Assembly: GCF_042466415.1 (NCBI RefSeq)
Contig: NZ_JAXHCH010000002.1
Location: forward strand, 1 to 64,000
DNA length: 64,000 bases
Reading direction: 5' to 3'
From: Albirhodobacter sp042466415
GTDB lineage: Bacteria > Pseudomonadota > Alphaproteobacteria > Rhodobacterales > Rhodobacteraceae
In this document: piece after piece, positions 17,289 to 25,786 of the stretch
Layout of the letters: every line of letters starts with the position of its first letter
Numbering within the stretch: position 1 is the stretch's first letter
Made by a program: the position numbers and the translations under genes
The notes under the pieces: model-generated
The model's database searches: none
Seen by the model: the letters and a program-made list of their open reading frames with translations, nothing else
What the model was told of the DNA's origin: nothing

Positions 17289-19304
17289 TTATTGCAAGGC
17301 CCGCATGAGGGGGATCTCGCCAGGCGCCGGAGCCTGCTCTTGTGATTGCGGCGAGATCGTTGTCGCGCGCGCTGCCCCCTCTGGAATAGCGCTCGGCGCG
17401 ACAGTGATGATCCCGTCCTCGGAAGGGGGCGGCGGGCTTGCGGCGGCGGCGGCTTCCTCGGCGGCGGCCTTCGCGGCGACCGGATCAAGGCCCGTTTGCC
17501 CAAATCCGCTGTGTCGAATGACGCGAGGCAAGGGCTTTGGGTCCGCCGCGTTAGGCGCAGGGGCTGCTTCGCTTGGATCGGGTGCCTGGTCTCGTGCTGG
17601 CGCCGCGCCCGAAGTTACCGGTTGCGCCGCGTCGGAAGGGGTAAGAGCGCCCTGTTCTTCGGGCGCGGGGACGGCATTTGATGGTTCCGCATCGGTTGGC
17701 GCTTCAGGTGCAGGGCGTTGTTCCTCTGGCGCGGCTGTGTCGGATGCGTCAGGCGCTGTTGCCTCTGGCGCATCCGGTTGTGGCACAGTTTGGGGGGTAG
17801 TTTGAGGCGCTGTCTCGGAGGGATTGTCCGCCGTAGGTTCTGCCGTGTCGGACGGCGCAACATTGGGCGCAACATCGGGCGCGCCATCCTCAGACGCGGT
17901 CACGGCATTGTCCTCTTGCCATTCCCCCTCGACAACTTCTCCGCTCGCGTAGGTCATCACGCCGCGCCCCTGCCGCTTGCCCGCGCTGAAATTCCCCTCA
18001 TAGCGGTTGCCGTTCGCGTAGGTCGCGGCCCCCGTTCCATTGATTTCACCATCGCGCCATTCGCCCGCATAGGTGAACCCGTCGACCATCGTGATCGTGC
18101 CTGTGCCCGCGCGTTGGCCGTCTTTAAAACCGCCGGTGTAGACAGTGCCGTCCGCATAGGTGGCGGTGCCCGTGCCGTCGCGCTGGCCGGCTTTCCAATC
18201 TCCTTCATAGACGTAGCCGTCTGGATAGCTCATCCGTCCGGTCCCGTCGGGTTTGGCGGCAACGAATTGGCCCTCATAGACAAGCCCGTTCGCGTAGCTC
18301 GCAATTCCTTGCCCTTCGATCACGCCGGCAAGCCATTCGCCCTCATAGGTTGCTTGATCGGGATAGGTGATTTTGCCGGTGCCCTCGGGCAGATCCGCCG
18401 CGAAGCTGCCGATGTAGACTGCGCCATCAGGATAGCGCACGCGGCCGGTGCCCTCGATCCTGCCTTCGACCCAGTCCCCTTCATAGACGTAGCCGTCCGT
18501 GCCGGTGAACACGCCAGTTCCGTGGCGGCGATCATTCAAGAAATCGCCCACATAGGTATCGCCATTGGCGTAGGTCACGGTGCCTTTGCCTTCGCGCTTT
18601 CCATTCACCATCAAACCGGCGTAAATATCTCCGCTCGGCTGGGTCAAAACGCCCTCGCCATTCATCTGGCCGCCCTGCCACGCCCCCTGATAGGTCGTGC
18701 CATCGGTGAGTGTCAGCTTGCCGATACCGTCGCGCTCGCCGTTGCGCATATCGCCTTCATACTGGCCGCCGTCGTGATAGGTGATTTTGCCGGTGCCTTG
18801 CTTGGCGCCTTGCACCCAATCCCCCTCGTAGCGGTAGCCATTCGCGCTTTCCATAACCCCGCGCCCGTCGTGCAATGCGCCGGTGAATGTGCCGGTATAG
18901 CGCGTGCCATTGGCGTATTGCGCGGTGCCGGTGCCGGTGATTTGCCCCGCGACCCAATCGCCCTCATAGGTGCCGCCGTCTGCAAAGGTGATTTTGCCTT
19001 TGCCGTCGGGTTTTCCCGCGCTGAATTGCCCTTCATAGACCGACCCGTTGGGGAATTTCGCACGGCCCGTGCCGCGGATCTCGCCCATGACCCATTCGCC
19101 CTCATATTCATATCCCGAAGGCAGGCGGTAAATGCCCGAGCCATGTTGCTTGCCATCTTTGAAGGTGCCTTCATAGATGCCGCCATTGTCGTATTGCTTG
19201 GTTTGCGTATCTTGCGCAAAGACGGTCTGCGTCAGGGTGAGGGCCAGAACCGGCGCGATGCTGCCCGCTTTGAGTGCCACAAACAGTGCCTTCGTCATCG
19301 TCAT
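17289..19304 (-). CDS. Exported MORN-repeat protein with disordered C-terminus
   Basis: The 671-residue protein has a signal peptide (MTMTKALFVALKAG, cut near TVFAQ). About 18 MORN repeats of 23 residues follow (residues 42-455) plus a partial one. Each reads roughly YEGxWxxGxxxGxGxxxYxxG, as in YEGDWVEGRIEGTG. The last 200 residues are Pro/Ala/Glu-rich and look disordered. MORN arrays form elongated beta-hairpin rods that bind lipids or proteins in eukaryotes; the bacterial role is uncertain and may be envelope-associated here. The ATG at 19302-19304 is preferred to an upstream TTG. It is a single gene between the leuA leader and nadE. Confidence 0.85.
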   Translation of the reverse strand: MTMTKALFVALKAGSIAPVLALTLTQTVFAQDTQTKQYDNGGIYEGTFKDGKQHGSGIYRLPSGYEYEGEWVMGEIRGTGRAKFPNGSVYEGQFSAGKPDGKGKITFADGGTYEGDWVAGQITGTGTAQYANGTRYTGTFTGALHDGRGVMESANGYRYEGDWVQGAKQGTGKITYHDGGQYEGDMRNGERDGIGKLTLTDGTTYQGAWQGGQMNGEGVLTQPSGDIYAGLMVNGKREGKGTVTYANGDTYVGDFLNDRRHGTGVFTGTDGYVYEGDWVEGRIEGTGRVRYPDGAVYIGSFAADLPEGTGKITYPDQATYEGEWLAGVIEGQGIASYANGLVYEGQFVAAKPDGTGRMSYPDGYVYEGDWKAGQRDGTGTATYADGTVYTGGFKDGQRAGTGTITMVDGFTYAGEWRDGEINGTGAATYANGNRYEGNFSAGKRQGRGVMTYASGEVVEGEWQEDNAVTASEDGAPDVAPNVAPSDTAEPTADNPSETAPQTTPQTVPQPDAPEATAPDASDTAAPEEQRPAPEAPTDAEPSNAVPAPEEQGALTPSDAAQPVTSGAAPARDQAPDPSEAAPAPNAADPKPLPRVIRHSGFGQTGLDPVAAKAAAEEAAAAASPPPPSEDGIITVAPSAIPEGAARATTISPQSQEQAPAPGEIPLMRALQ
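17940..19181 (-). repeat. Tandem 69-base coding repeats (MORN array)
   Basis: These are eighteen 23-codon units within the MORN gene. The aromatic position alternates between Trp (GEW/GDW) and Phe or Met (GQF/GTF/GDM). Units therefore come as 46-residue pairs, with one slip of phase between units 9 and 10. Codon-level similarity is moderate, not identical, so the array is old. Confidence 0.8.
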
Positions 19305-19580
19305 TGAGTGATCCAAACCCGCCCTAAGCCTTTGTTGCGCAGCTGAACGCGCGCGAAACCTGCCACGACCCTAATTCGCGCCTGCCTTTGATACAAGCCG
19401 CGTAGGGGGGCTACCCCCTCCTCGTTCCGGTCACTTTTTGTCCATCACGGTCGCGCGCGCAGTGCATGAGGTTCATGTTCGCGCCTTACCGCGCAGGGGG
19501 GCGGGCGCAAAACGCGCAGCGAACCTTTCCCTCGCCGCCCTATCTGCTATGTCTGGCTCAAGTTTTCCACGGAGACCGTC

Positions 19581-21245
19581 ATGGCCGATACCTTCCGCCT
19601 CACACTTGCACAGCTCAACCCCACCGTCGGCGCGTTGCAAGCCAATGCCGATAAGGCCTTCGCGGCATGGGAAGCGGGGCGCGCGGCGGGCGCGCAGATG
19701 GTGGCCCTGCCGGAAATGTTCGTGACGGGCTATCAGACACAGGATCTGGTGATGAAGCCCCAGTTCACCGCGGATGCAATGGCGATGATCGAGGCGCTGG
19801 CCCTACGCTGCGCGGACGGGCCGGCCATGGGGATCGGCGGGCCGTTTGCGCAAGACGGCAAGCTTTTTAACGCTTACTGGATTTTGGAAGGTGGCAAGGT
19901 TACTACGCGGCTGCTCAAGCACAACCTGCCCAATGACGATGTGTTCGACGAGGAGCGCCTGTTCGACAGCGGCCCTATTTCCGGCCCGTATAAAATTGGA
20001 CCTTTGCGCATCGGGTCGCCTGTCTGCGAGGACGCATGGCACCCCGAGGTGTCGGAGACGCTGGCCGAAACGGGGGCGGAGATCCTGCTCATCCCGAACG
20101 GCTCGCCCTATCGGCGCGAGAAGCTTGATCTGCGGATGAATGTCGTCGTCGCGCGGGTTGTTGAGACCGGCTTGCCCGCAATTTATCTCAACGCGGTTGG
20201 CGGGCAGGATGATCAGCTCTTTGACGGCGCGAGCTTCGCGCTCAACCGTGGCGGCGCGCTCGCGATGCAGCTTGAGGCGTTCGACGAGGTGATTGAGCAC
20301 GTAGACTTGGCGCGTGGGGATGCGGGTTGGGAGATCGTGCCGTCACGGATCGTCAAGCAACCTGACGCATGGGAGCAAGACTACCGGGCGATGGTGATGG
20401 GGCTGCACGATTATCTGGCCAAAAGCGGATTTTCGAGAGTGATCCTTGGCCTTTCGGGCGGGATCGACTCTGCGCTTGTCGCGACAATTGCGGCGGATGC
20501 GATGGGCCCCGAGAACGTGCATTGCGTGATGTTGCCCTCTGAATATACCTCGCAAAGCTCGCTCGACGATGCCGCAGATATCGCGGGCCGTCTTGGCACG
20601 CGTCTTGACACCGTCTCGATCGAGAGCGCGCGTGACGCGGTGGAGGGCGCGCTGGCGCATCTGATGGTGGGCACCAAGCCTGATGTGACCGAAGAAAACA
20701 TCCAGTCGCGGCTTCGCGGGGTGATGCTGATGGCGCTGTCAAATAAGTTCGGGGCGATGCTTCTGACAACGGGCAATAAATCCGAAGTGGCTGTGGGATA
20801 TTGTACGATCTACGGCGATATGTCCGGCGGGTATAACCCCCTCAAGGATCTCTATAAAACCCGCGTGTTTGAGACCTGCCGCTGGCGCAATGCAAACCAT
20901 CGTCCGTGGATGAAAGCCCCTGCGGGCGAGGTCATTCCGGTGTCGATTATCGACAAGCCACCATCGGCGGAACTGCGCCCTGATCAAAAGGACCAAGACA
21001 GCCTGCCGCCTTACGAGGTGCTAGATGATATTTTGGAACGGTTGGTCGAGCAGGAGCAATCCGTCGCGGAAATCGTCGCAGCCGGATTTGATCGCCCGAC
21101 CGTGAAACGGATCGAGCACCTTCTCTATATCTCGGAGTGGAAGCGGTTCCAGTCGGCGCCTGGCCCGCGTTTGACGACGCGCGCCTTCTGGCTCGATCGA
21201 CGCTACCCCATGGTGAACCGCTGGCGCGATACGTCGGGCGCTTGA
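19581..21245 (+). CDS. nadE: Glutamine-dependent NAD+ synthetase
   Basis: The 554-residue two-domain enzyme makes NAD+ from deamido-NAD+, ATP and glutamine in the cytoplasm. The N-terminal nitrilase-type glutaminase domain shows the triad Glu (LPEMFVTGY), Lys (LLKHNLPND) and Cys (GSPVCEDAWHPE). The synthetase domain starts near residue 270 with the PP-loop ILGLSGGIDSALVATI. Downstream are TTGNKSEVAVGYCTIYGDMSGG and KPPSAELRPDQKDQDSLPPY. GGAG lies seven bases before the ATG. It stands alone, convergent with the following hydrolase gene. Confidence 0.97.
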   Translation: MADTFRLTLAQLNPTVGALQANADKAFAAWEAGRAAGAQMVALPEMFVTGYQTQDLVMKPQFTADAMAMIEALALRCADGPAMGIGGPFAQDGKLFNAYWILEGGKVTTRLLKHNLPNDDVFDEERLFDSGPISGPYKIGPLRIGSPVCEDAWHPEVSETLAETGAEILLIPNGSPYRREKLDLRMNVVVARVVETGLPAIYLNAVGGQDDQLFDGASFALNRGGALAMQLEAFDEVIEHVDLARGDAGWEIVPSRIVKQPDAWEQDYRAMVMGLHDYLAKSGFSRVILGLSGGIDSALVATIAADAMGPENVHCVMLPSEYTSQSSLDDAADIAGRLGTRLDTVSIESARDAVEGALAHLMVGTKPDVTEENIQSRLRGVMLMALSNKFGAMLLTTGNKSEVAVGYCTIYGDMSGGYNPLKDLYKTRVFETCRWRNANHRPWMKAPAGEVIPVSIIDKPPSAELRPDQKDQDSLPPYEVLDDILERLVEQEQSVAEIVAAGFDRPTVKRIEHLLYISEWKRFQSAPGPRLTTRAFWLDRRYPMVNRWRDTSGA

Positions 21246-21378
21246 GGTCGGGCGCTTGAGAGAGCGCCGCGCCGGACGCGTGGGCGCGCTGATGCGAGGG
21301 CGGTGAGAGGATCAGGGCGCATATCCATCCGCCCTGATCGCATGTCATATCGCCCCGATCGTGTCAGGGCGCGTTTAC

Positions 21379-22323
21379 TTAGACGTCCAGCTGATAGCTT
21401 GCCGCAACGAAGCGGAAGCCATCGCCCGCTGTTTCGACATAGCCGACGCCTGGGAATGGCATGTGGTAGCCGATGAACGGAATGCGTTCTTCCGCCAACA
21501 TTCCGAAGACCTTGCGGCGCGTTTGCGCGGCCATTGCCTTATCCGCATCGAAGCGCACTTCCCAATCCGGATAACCGAGCGACCAGACGTAGTGGTTGGC
21601 CGTGTCGACGGTCAGCAGAAGCTTCGCGCCTTCGCTTTCGAGCATGAAGATCATATGGCCCGGCGTATGGCCCGCCGCGAGCATCGCGGTGATCCCCGGC
21701 ACGATCTCGGTGCCGTCTTCGATCAAGGTCATGCGCTCGGACAGAGGGCGCACTTTCGCATCGAAGCCTTCGTTGCCTGCTGCGGCCCAGTGGTCGAACT
21801 CGATCTGCCCTGCGATGTAACGCGCGTTCGGGAAGGTCGGCAGTGTGTCGGTCGACAGGCCACCGATGTGATCGCCGTGCATGTGTGTGATTACGACTGT
21901 GGTCACATCCTCAGGCGAAATGCCCGCCGCCATCAGCGCGGTGGTGATGCCCTCCGGCGAGAGGCCGGTGTCGAACAAGATAACTTCCTCGCCTGTCTGC
22001 ACGACGGTCGGCGTGAAGAAGTTCATGCTTTTGTCTTCAGGGATAAACGCCGCTTTCGACGCTTCCGCGAATTCTTCCGGGGTGACATTCATCCCGAAGG
22101 TTTCTTGCGGGCTTTCCAGCGGACGAAGGCCGGCGAGCAATGTCGTGACGGTGAACGCCCCAAGCGTCATACGGCGGTAGGGCGCGATTGCCGGAACCTG
22201 AACGGTCATATCAGTTTTTGCAGCGTCCGTTGGCGCGTCTTGCGCGGCGGCTGCAGTGGCCATCAAAGGCAGAGCGCCCGCGATCATCAGGGCCGAACGG
22301 CGTGTCAGAGGCGAAGTTGTCAT
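21379..22323 (-). CDS. Metallo-beta-lactamase-fold hydrolase with Tat-like signal
   Basis: The 314-residue MBL-fold protein has a twin-arginine-type signal peptide (SPLTRRSALMIAGALPLM, cut near AAAAQ), so it probably folds before export to the periplasm. Metal ligands are visible in THMHGDHIGG, AGHTPGHM, TVDTANHY and YHMPFPG. It resembles the family annotated as MBL-fold metallo-hydrolases near lactonases. The substrate is unknown, and quorum-signal lactonase activity is possible but unproven. The ATG at 22321-22323 has GGAG seven bases upstream. Confidence 0.85.
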   Translation of the reverse strand: MTTSPLTRRSALMIAGALPLMATAAAAQDAPTDAAKTDMTVQVPAIAPYRRMTLGAFTVTTLLAGLRPLESPQETFGMNVTPEEFAEASKAAFIPEDKSMNFFTPTVVQTGEEVILFDTGLSPEGITTALMAAGISPEDVTTVVITHMHGDHIGGLSTDTLPTFPNARYIAGQIEFDHWAAAGNEGFDAKVRPLSERMTLIEDGTEIVPGITAMLAAGHTPGHMIFMLESEGAKLLLTVDTANHYVWSLGYPDWEVRFDADKAMAAQTRRKVFGMLAEERIPFIGYHMPFPGVGYVETAGDGFRFVAASYQLDV

Positions 22324-22544
22324 CAAAGATCTCCGGATCTAGGCAAGGGTGGCTAAGATGAGGGGGAATGCCCTCTCGCCAAAAAGACTAGGGCGGCCAG
22401 CACATTAGTCACGATTTAATTGTTGCGAGTTCCCGCCGATGACTGGATCGTGAACACAGGCGCACCCTATCTGGGCGCCAAGGCGCGCCCGATATGGACA
22501 AAACGCGCGCCATATGAGAGAGCGGGGGCAACAGGAGAACCTTG

Positions 22545-23873
22545 ATGACAACCGTTACCCGCTTCGCTCCCTCTCCGACTGGCTACATTCACGTCGGCAA
22601 TCTGCGCACCGCGCTGATGAACTATCTGATCGCCCGTAAAACCGGCGGTACGTTCATCTTGCGCCTCGATGATACCGATCAGGAACGGTCGAAACAGGAA
22701 TATATCGACGCGTTGCAGCAGGATCTCGAATGGCTGGGCCTGAAGTGGGATCGGGTCGAGCGGCAATCCGAGCGCCTCGCACGCTATCATGCCGAGGCCG
22801 AGCGCCTGAAGGCCGATGGCAAGCTTTACGAGTGTTTCGAAAGCCCTGCGGAGCTGGACCTCAAGCGCAAGAAGCAGCTCAATATGGGCAAGCCGCCGGT
22901 CTATGATCGCGCATCGCTTCACTTGACGGAAGACGAGAAGGCCAAAATGCGTGCCGAAGGCCGTGAGGGCTATTGGCGTTTCAAGCTCGATCTCGAGCGG
23001 ATCGAGTGGACGGATGGGATCATCGGTCCGATCTCCATTGACGCCGCATCGGTTTCGGATCCGGTTTTGATCAAGGCGGGCGGTCAGGTTTTGTATACCT
23101 TCGCGTCATCCGTGGACGATACGGATATGGGCGTGACCAGCATCGTGCGCGGCGCAGACCACGTGACGAATACCGCCACGCAAATCCAGATCATCAAGGC
23201 GCTGGGCGGCACGCCGCCGAGTTTCGCGCACCATTCCTTGTTGACCGGCCCGCAAGGCGAGGAACTTTCCAAACGTCTCGGCGCGCTGAGCCTGCGCGAC
23301 CTGCGCGCAAGCGGCATCGCACCGGAAGCGTTGCTTTCGATGATGGCGCGGCTCGGGTCGAGCCAGCCGATCGAATTGCGTTTGACGTTGGACGAAATCG
23401 CGGAAGGCTTCGAATTGTCGCAGTTCGGCACCGCGCCGACCAAATTCGACGCGAACGATCTGATCCCGCTGACGCGCGCGCGTAATCAGCAACTGCCCTT
23501 CGCGGAGGTCTCCGAGCAGATCAAGGCGCTTGGGATTGCAGATGATCAAGCCGAGCAGTTCTGGGCGGTCGCGTCGCAAAATATCGATAAGCTGAGCGAT
23601 CTCGACCATTGGGCCGATCTGTGCCTCAACGGCGCGGAGCCTGTGATCGACGCCGAAGATGCCGAATTCGTCCGCGATGCCATGGCCATTTTGCCAGCGC
23701 AGCCGTTCACGGAAACCTCGTGGAAAGACTGGACCGCAGCCGTCAAAGAGGCGACTGGCCGCAAGGGGAAATCCTTGTTCATGCCATTGCGCAAAGCTTT
23801 GACGGGTCAGGCGCATGGGCCGGATATGGGCGAGTTGATGCCATTATTGTCAACGGTGCGGGCGAAGGTCTAA
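22545..23873 (+). CDS. gltX: Glutamyl-tRNA synthetase, GltX2 type
   Basis: The 442-residue class I synthetase opens with TRFAPSPTGYIHVGNLRTAL (HIGH motif as HVGN). It carries GEELSKRLGALSLRDL in place of the usual KLSKR loop, with SKR kept. This variant and the short C-terminal anticodon domain match the second GluRS form common in alphaproteobacteria. Such bacteria also glutamylate tRNA-Gln for later amidation; whether this copy does so is not shown. GGAG lies seven bases before the ATG at 22545. The gene ends 28 bases before a strong terminator. Confidence 0.92.
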   Translation: MTTVTRFAPSPTGYIHVGNLRTALMNYLIARKTGGTFILRLDDTDQERSKQEYIDALQQDLEWLGLKWDRVERQSERLARYHAEAERLKADGKLYECFESPAELDLKRKKQLNMGKPPVYDRASLHLTEDEKAKMRAEGREGYWRFKLDLERIEWTDGIIGPISIDAASVSDPVLIKAGGQVLYTFASSVDDTDMGVTSIVRGADHVTNTATQIQIIKALGGTPPSFAHHSLLTGPQGEELSKRLGALSLRDLRASGIAPEALLSMMARLGSSQPIELRLTLDEIAEGFELSQFGTAPTKFDANDLIPLTRARNQQLPFAEVSEQIKALGIADDQAEQFWAVASQNIDKLSDLDHWADLCLNGAEPVIDAEDAEFVRDAMAILPAQPFTETSWKDWTAAVKEATGRKGKSLFMPLRKALTGQAHGPDMGELMPLLSTVRAKV

Positions 23874-23901
23874 CCCTCCGATCCTGATAGAATAAATTAA
23901 G

Positions 23902-23931
23902 AAAGGCGCTCCGGTTTCGGGGCGCCTTTTT
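23902..23931 (+). terminator. Rho-independent terminator of gltX
   Basis: A 12-base-pair stem (23902-23913 with 23918-23929, one G-T pair) has loop GTTT and is followed directly by a run of T. It is a textbook intrinsic terminator 28 bases past the gltX stop. Confidence 0.92.
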
Positions 23932-24035
23932 GGTTTTGCGCCACGGTGCCGGATGTCGATTTTTGCTGGAAAGCGTCGATTTTGGATTTCTCCTCTTGCG
24001 AGATTAGGGGGCGTCGGGCTAATCGTTGAGCGTCA

Positions 24036-24200
24036 GAATCGGGAGAAGCTGGGGCTTGCCTCAGGGCCGAAGGAGCAACCGCCCCGGTAAACTCTCAGGC
24101 AAAAGGACCTTTTTTGACGGTATACTCTGGAGAGTGGCGCCTCGCGCCCGCCGAAGGGATAACGATCTCAGGCGCCTGAAAAGGTAAAGACAGAGGGGGC
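24036..24200 (+). promoter_or_regulatory. Tandem glycine riboswitch upstream of gcvT
   Basis: Two consecutive glycine aptamers are visible. The first (about 24038-24113) has GGGAGAAGC, GGCCGAAGGAGCAACC and CTCTCAGGCAAAAGGACC. The second (about 24119-24199) has CTGGAGAGTGGC, GCCGAAGGGATAACG and ATCTCAGGCGCCTGAAAAGG with AAAGACAGAGGGGG. This is the gcvT element, usually an ON switch that allows gcv expression when glycine is plentiful. A GCCGG/CCGGC hairpin (about 24248-24262) lies just before the gcvT ribosome-binding site and may be the expression platform. Confidence 0.95.
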
Positions 24201-24279
24201 ATCGAGCGGGACGACAGGCCTTCGGGCATGTGTCTCATGGTTTCGGTGCCGGCGATCCGGCCTAAAATAGGGGGACGAT

Positions 24280-25389
24280 ATGTCCAACCTTGAGCGCACG
24301 GGTCTTTACGACCTTCACATTTTGCTAGGCGCAAAGATGGTGCCTTTCGCGGGCTATGAAATGCCTGTTCAATATCCGATGGGGGTGTTGAAGGAGCATC
24401 TGCATTGCCGCGCGCAGGCGGGCGTTTTTGATGTGTCCCACATGGGGCAGGTCATCTTGCGGGGGGCGGGGATTGCGCAGGCCTTCGAGGCGTTGATGCC
24501 GGTCGATGTCATTGGCGTCGCCGAAGGACGCCAGCGCTATGGTTTGCTGACGAATGCGGCGGGCGGGATTTTGGATGATCTGATGTTTGCCAATCGCGGC
24601 GACCATCTCTTTGTGGTGGTCAATGCGGCCTGCAAATCCGAAGACATCGCCCATCTGCGCGCGCATCTGGGGGAGGCTGCCGTCGAGGTGGTCACGGATC
24701 GTGCCTTGTTGGCCTTGCAAGGCCCCGCGGCGGAGGCGGCGCTGGCGCGGTTGATGCCGGATGTCGCATCGATGCGCTTCATGGATGTCAGGACCTTGAG
24801 CTATTGTGGCCATGATCTGTGGATCTCGCGGTCTGGCTACACCGGCGAGGACGGCTTTGAAATTTCCCTGCCCGATGCGATCGCGGTCGATTTCGCGCAA
24901 GCTCTTTTGGCGATGGAGGAGGTCGCGCCGATCGGTCTGGGCGCGCGCGATAGCCTGCGCCTTGAAGCGGGGCTTTGCCTTTACGGGCACGACATCGGTA
25001 CCCAAACAACACCGGTCGAGGCCGGGGTGACATGGGCCATTCAAAAGGCGCGGCGCTCGGACGGCGCGCGCGCAGGTGGCTTCCCTGGAGCGGACGTCAT
25101 TCTGCGCCAACTCAGTGCGGGTCCCGCCACGCGCCGTGTCGGGCTTTTACCAGAAGGCCGCGCGCCGATGCGCGAGGGCGTCGAGATTTACGCCGCGCGT
25201 GAGGGCGGTTCTCCGATTGGCACCGTGACATCGGGCGGGTTCGGCCCCTCGGTCGAGCGGCCCGTTGCGATGGCTTACTTGCCCGCATCCCTGACTGTTG
25301 GCGACGTCGTTTACGGCGAGGTGCGCGGCAAGCGCCTCCCTGCCGTGATCGCGGCGCTTCCTTTCCACCCCAGCGCCTACAAGCGCTGA
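24280..25389 (+). CDS. gcvT: Glycine cleavage system T protein (aminomethyltransferase)
   Basis: The 369-residue T protein transfers the methylene unit from aminomethyl-lipoyl-H protein to tetrahydrofolate, releasing ammonia. Family motifs are KMVPFAGYEMPVQY, GVFDVSHMGQ, the folate-domain FTGEDGFE-like YTGEDGFEISL, GLGARDSLRLEAGLCLYGHD and the C-terminal VTSGGFGPSVERPVAMAY. AGGGGGA lies just before the ATG. It is the first gene of gcvT-gcvH-gcvP under the glycine riboswitch. Confidence 0.97.
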   Translation: MSNLERTGLYDLHILLGAKMVPFAGYEMPVQYPMGVLKEHLHCRAQAGVFDVSHMGQVILRGAGIAQAFEALMPVDVIGVAEGRQRYGLLTNAAGGILDDLMFANRGDHLFVVVNAACKSEDIAHLRAHLGEAAVEVVTDRALLALQGPAAEAALARLMPDVASMRFMDVRTLSYCGHDLWISRSGYTGEDGFEISLPDAIAVDFAQALLAMEEVAPIGLGARDSLRLEAGLCLYGHDIGTQTTPVEAGVTWAIQKARRSDGARAGGFPGADVILRQLSAGPATRRVGLLPEGRAPMREGVEIYAAREGGSPIGTVTSGGFGPSVERPVAMAYLPASLTVGDVVYGEVRGKRLPAVIAALPFHPSAYKR

Positions 25390-25421
25390 CACCAGCCACT
25401 TCAAACGCCAGAGGCCTCAAA

Positions 25422-25781
25422 ATGAAATTTACCGAAGATCACGAATGGCTCCGCGTCGAGGGCGACTATGTCGTCGTTGGCATCACGGCACATGCCTCCG
25501 AACAGCTCGGGGATGTTGTCTTCGTCGAGCTCCCCGAACCGGAAACGAAAGTCGCCAAAGGGGATGAATGCGCCGTGATCGAGAGCGTGAAAGCCGCCTC
25601 CGATATTCTCGCGCCTGTCGATGGCGAGATTATCGAAATCAATCAGGCCATCGTCGACAGCCCCGCGATGATCAATGACGATCCCACCGGCGCGGCTTGG
25701 TTCTTTAAAATGAAGTTGGAAGACATGGGTCAACTTAATGATTTCATGGATGAAGACGCATATAACGACCTGATCGGATAA
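25422..25781 (+). CDS. gcvH: Glycine cleavage system H protein
   Basis: The 119-residue lipoyl carrier shuttles the aminomethyl group between GcvP, GcvT and the L protein. The lipoylated lysine is Lys57 in CAVIESVKAASD. The flanking hybrid motif and the acidic C-terminal helix are intact. It sits 32 bases after gcvT and 5 bases before gcvP, so the three are cotranscribed. Confidence 0.98.
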   Translation: MKFTEDHEWLRVEGDYVVVGITAHASEQLGDVVFVELPEPETKVAKGDECAVIESVKAASDILAPVDGEIIEINQAIVDSPAMINDDPTGAAWFFKMKLEDMGQLNDFMDEDAYNDLIG

Positions 25782-25786
25782 GAGTT

